From the NCBI GenBank assembly GCA_937928335.1, contig CALFWN010000410.1:1-5889 (forward strand): DNA of 5,889 nt. The letters run 5' to 3'. Positions within the stretch are counted from its first letter, which is position 1. The number at the start of each line of letters is the position of its first letter. The notes under the pieces were generated by a model that did not search any database, was not told where the DNA came from, and worked only from the letters and a program-made list of their open reading frames with translations. Source of the DNA: an uncultured Litoreibacter sp. (lineage in GTDB: Bacteria; Pseudomonadota; Alphaproteobacteria; Rhodobacterales; Rhodobacteraceae). The position numbers and the translations under genes were made by a program. Positions 4,372-5,889 of this stretch are shown here, piece after piece.

Positions 4372-5889
4372 ATGCATGAGTTCCGTAGCCATTCCTGTGC
4401 CGGGCTGAACAAATCCAATGTGGGCGACACGGTGCGCCTGTCTGGCTGGGTCCACCGGGTACGCGATCATGGCGGCGTGCTGTTTATCGACCTGCGCGAC
4501 CATTACGGCGTCACGCAATTGCTGTGCGACCCTGACAGCCCTGTATTCACGCAGATGGAGGCTGTGCGCTCCGAGTGGTGTATCCGCATTGATGGCACTG
4601 TGAAGGCGCGGGATGCGGCGCTGGTCAATGACAAGATCCCCACCGGTGAGGTCGAGGTGTTCGTGCGTGACCTTGAGGTTCTGGGCAAGGCTGACGAGCT
4701 GCCATTGATCGTATTTGGCGATCAGGAATACCCCGAAGAAACCCGGCTGAAATACCGCTTCCTCGACCTGCGCCGCGAGGCGATGCAGAAAAACATGAAG
4801 CTGCGCTCGGACGTGGTGGCCTCTATCCGCAAGCGGATGTGGGATCAGGAGTTTCGCGAATACCAGACGCCGATCATTACCGCCTCAAGCCCGGAGGGCG
4901 CGCGCGACTTCCTTGTGCCCTCGCGGCTGCATCCGGGCAAATTCTACGCCCTGCCGCAGGCCCCGCAGCAGTTCAAGCAGCTATTGATGGTGTCGGGCTT
5001 TGACAAATATTTCCAGATAGCACCGTGTTTCCGCGACGAGGACCCGCGGGCCGACCGCTCTCCGACCGACTTCTACCAGCTTGACCTTGAGATGAGCTTT
5101 GTCACCCAGCAGGACGTGTTTGACACGATCCAGCCGGTGATTGGCGGCATTTTCGAGGAGTTTGGTGGCGGGCGCAAAGTGGATGAGACCTGGGAACAGA
5201 TCTCCTATAAGGACGCGGCTTTGTGGTATGGCACCGACAAGCCTGACCTGCGCAACCCGATCAAGATGCAGGTGGTCTCGGAGCATTTTGCGGGGTCCGG
5301 CTTTGCGATCTTTGCAAAAATTCTGGAGCAGGACGGGACCGAGATTCGCGCCATCCCGGCGCCGGGCGGCGGGTCGCGCAAATTCTGCGACCGGATGAAT
5401 GCCTTTGCCCAGAAACAGGGCCTGCCGGGGATGGGCTATATTTTCTGGCGTGATCAGGGCGAAGGGATGGAGGCCGCAGGACCATTGGCCAAAAACATCG
5501 GGCCGGAGCGGACGGAGGCCATTCGTCAGCAGCTGGGTCTTGGTGTCGGCGATGCGGCGTTCTTCCTTGGCGGCAAGCCGTCTTCCTTTGAGAGTGTGGC
5601 CGGGCGTGCGCGCACGGAGATCGGCACGGAGCTGAAGCTGATCGACGAGGACCGCTTTGCCTTTGCCTGGATCGTGGATTTCCCGATATATGAGGCGGAT
5701 GAGGAAACCGGCAAGATTGATTTCTCGCATAACCCGTTTTCCATGCCGCAGGGCGGGATGGCCGCCCTTGAGGGCGACCCGCTGGACGCGCTGGGCTTTC
5801 AGTATGATCTGGCCTGCAATGGCTATGAGCTGATTTCGGGCGCGATACGGAACCACAAGCCCGAGATCATGTTCAAGGCGTTCGAGCTG
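4372..5889 (+). CDS. aspS: Aspartate--tRNA ligase (AspRS), truncated by the window end
   Basis: This class II aminoacyl-tRNA synthetase charges tRNA with aspartate in the cytoplasm. The 506 codons present show, in order: an N-terminal OB-fold anticodon-binding domain (about 15-105, [11 protein letters not shown] at 25-35); the [10 protein letters not shown] linker (127-136); motif 1 around FREYQTP (161-167); the [13 protein letters not shown] flipping-loop region (173-185); the substrate-binding stretch [10 protein letters not shown] (194-203); motif 2 with [10 protein letters not shown] (220-229); a bacterial GAD insertion domain (about 290-410); and the returning catalytic part with FAWIVDFP and HNPFSMP (453-459). 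Bacterial-type AspRS is usually near 590 residues, so about 80-90 residues, including motif 3, lie beyond the window; there is no sign of a broken gene. The start is ATG 4372 with a good ribosome binding site. H33 occupies the position where E. coli has L30, and histidine there is typical of non-discriminating enzymes that also make Asp-tRNA-Asn for GatCAB. Confidence 0.97.
   Translation, partial: MHEFRSHSCAGLNKSNVGDTVRLSGWVHRVRDHGGVLFIDLRDHYGVTQLLCDPDSPVFTQMEAVRSEWCIRIDGTVKARDAALVNDKIPTGEVEVFVRDLEVLGKADELPLIVFGDQEYPEETRLKYRFLDLRREAMQKNMKLRSDVVASIRKRMWDQEFREYQTPIITASSPEGARDFLVPSRLHPGKFYALPQAPQQFKQLLMVSGFDKYFQIAPCFRDEDPRADRSPTDFYQLDLEMSFVTQQDVFDTIQPVIGGIFEEFGGGRKVDETWEQISYKDAALWYGTDKPDLRNPIKMQVVSEHFAGSGFAIFAKILEQDGTEIRAIPAPGGGSRKFCDRMNAFAQKQGLPGMGYIFWRDQGEGMEAAGPLAKNIGPERTEAIRQQLGLGVGDAAFFLGGKPSSFESVAGRARTEIGTELKLIDEDRFAFAWIVDFPIYEADEETGKIDFSHNPFSMPQGGMAALEGDPLDALGFQYDLACNGYELISGAIRNHKPEIMFKAFEL

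Noticed and set aside
3311..4408. 365-codon open frame on the plus strand antisense to CFA-synthase copy 2, running into aspS
   Set aside because: It sits in the same antisense phase as the frame opposite copy 1, so it is a by-product of shared codon bias. It also runs through the aspS promoter and ribosome binding site and overlaps the aspS start.
4981..5856. 291-codon open frame on the minus strand within aspS
   Set aside because: It is fully antisense to a strongly conserved aspS region, with no recognisable motif; a codon-bias shadow.

Overview
The window looks like an ordinary chromosomal segment of an alphaproteobacterium, most likely a member of the Rhodobacteraceae/Roseobacter group. 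This rests on the GC-rich third-position codon use, the alphaproteobacterial style of the aspartyl-tRNA synthetase ([22 protein letters not shown] motif 2 region, [11 protein letters not shown] near the end) and the type of cyclopropane-fatty-acid (CFA) synthase homologues present. No database search was possible, so the genus is not called.

Layout from left to right: (1) positions 1-211, plus strand, the C-terminal end of a CPBP/CAAX-type intramembrane protease; (2) 181-1410, minus strand, a multi-pass GT87 (DUF2029) glycosyltransferase whose 3' end overlaps the protease gene tail-to-tail by 31 bp; (3) a 129-bp gap with inverted repeats and a weak terminator-like hairpin; (4) 1540-2793, minus, a CFA-synthase family methyltransferase; (5) a 208-bp gap with a CtrA-like box, a 12-bp perfect palindrome and a hairpin just after the next gene's stop; (6) 3002-4210, minus, a second, paralogous CFA-synthase family methyltransferase; (7) a 161-bp divergent promoter region; (8) 4372 to the window end, plus, aspS, cut off by the window before its motif 3.

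How they fit together: the three minus-strand genes point the same way and all plausibly act on the cell envelope. Two S-adenosylmethionine-dependent enzymes modify unsaturated acyl chains of membrane phospholipids, and one integral-membrane glycosyltransferase probably uses a polyprenyl-phosphate sugar. The gaps of 129 and 208 bp mean that a single operon is possible but not shown. aspS is a housekeeping gene transcribed away from them. Its residue H33 is of the kind seen in non-discriminating AspRS enzymes, which charge both tRNA-Asp and tRNA-Asn.

I see no CRISPR array, tRNA or rRNA gene, insertion sequence or phage gene. Nothing here amounts to a clear new system. The most interesting points are the tandem paralogous acyl-chain methyltransferases next to a GT87 enzyme, and the structured, AT-rich signals in the gaps between them.
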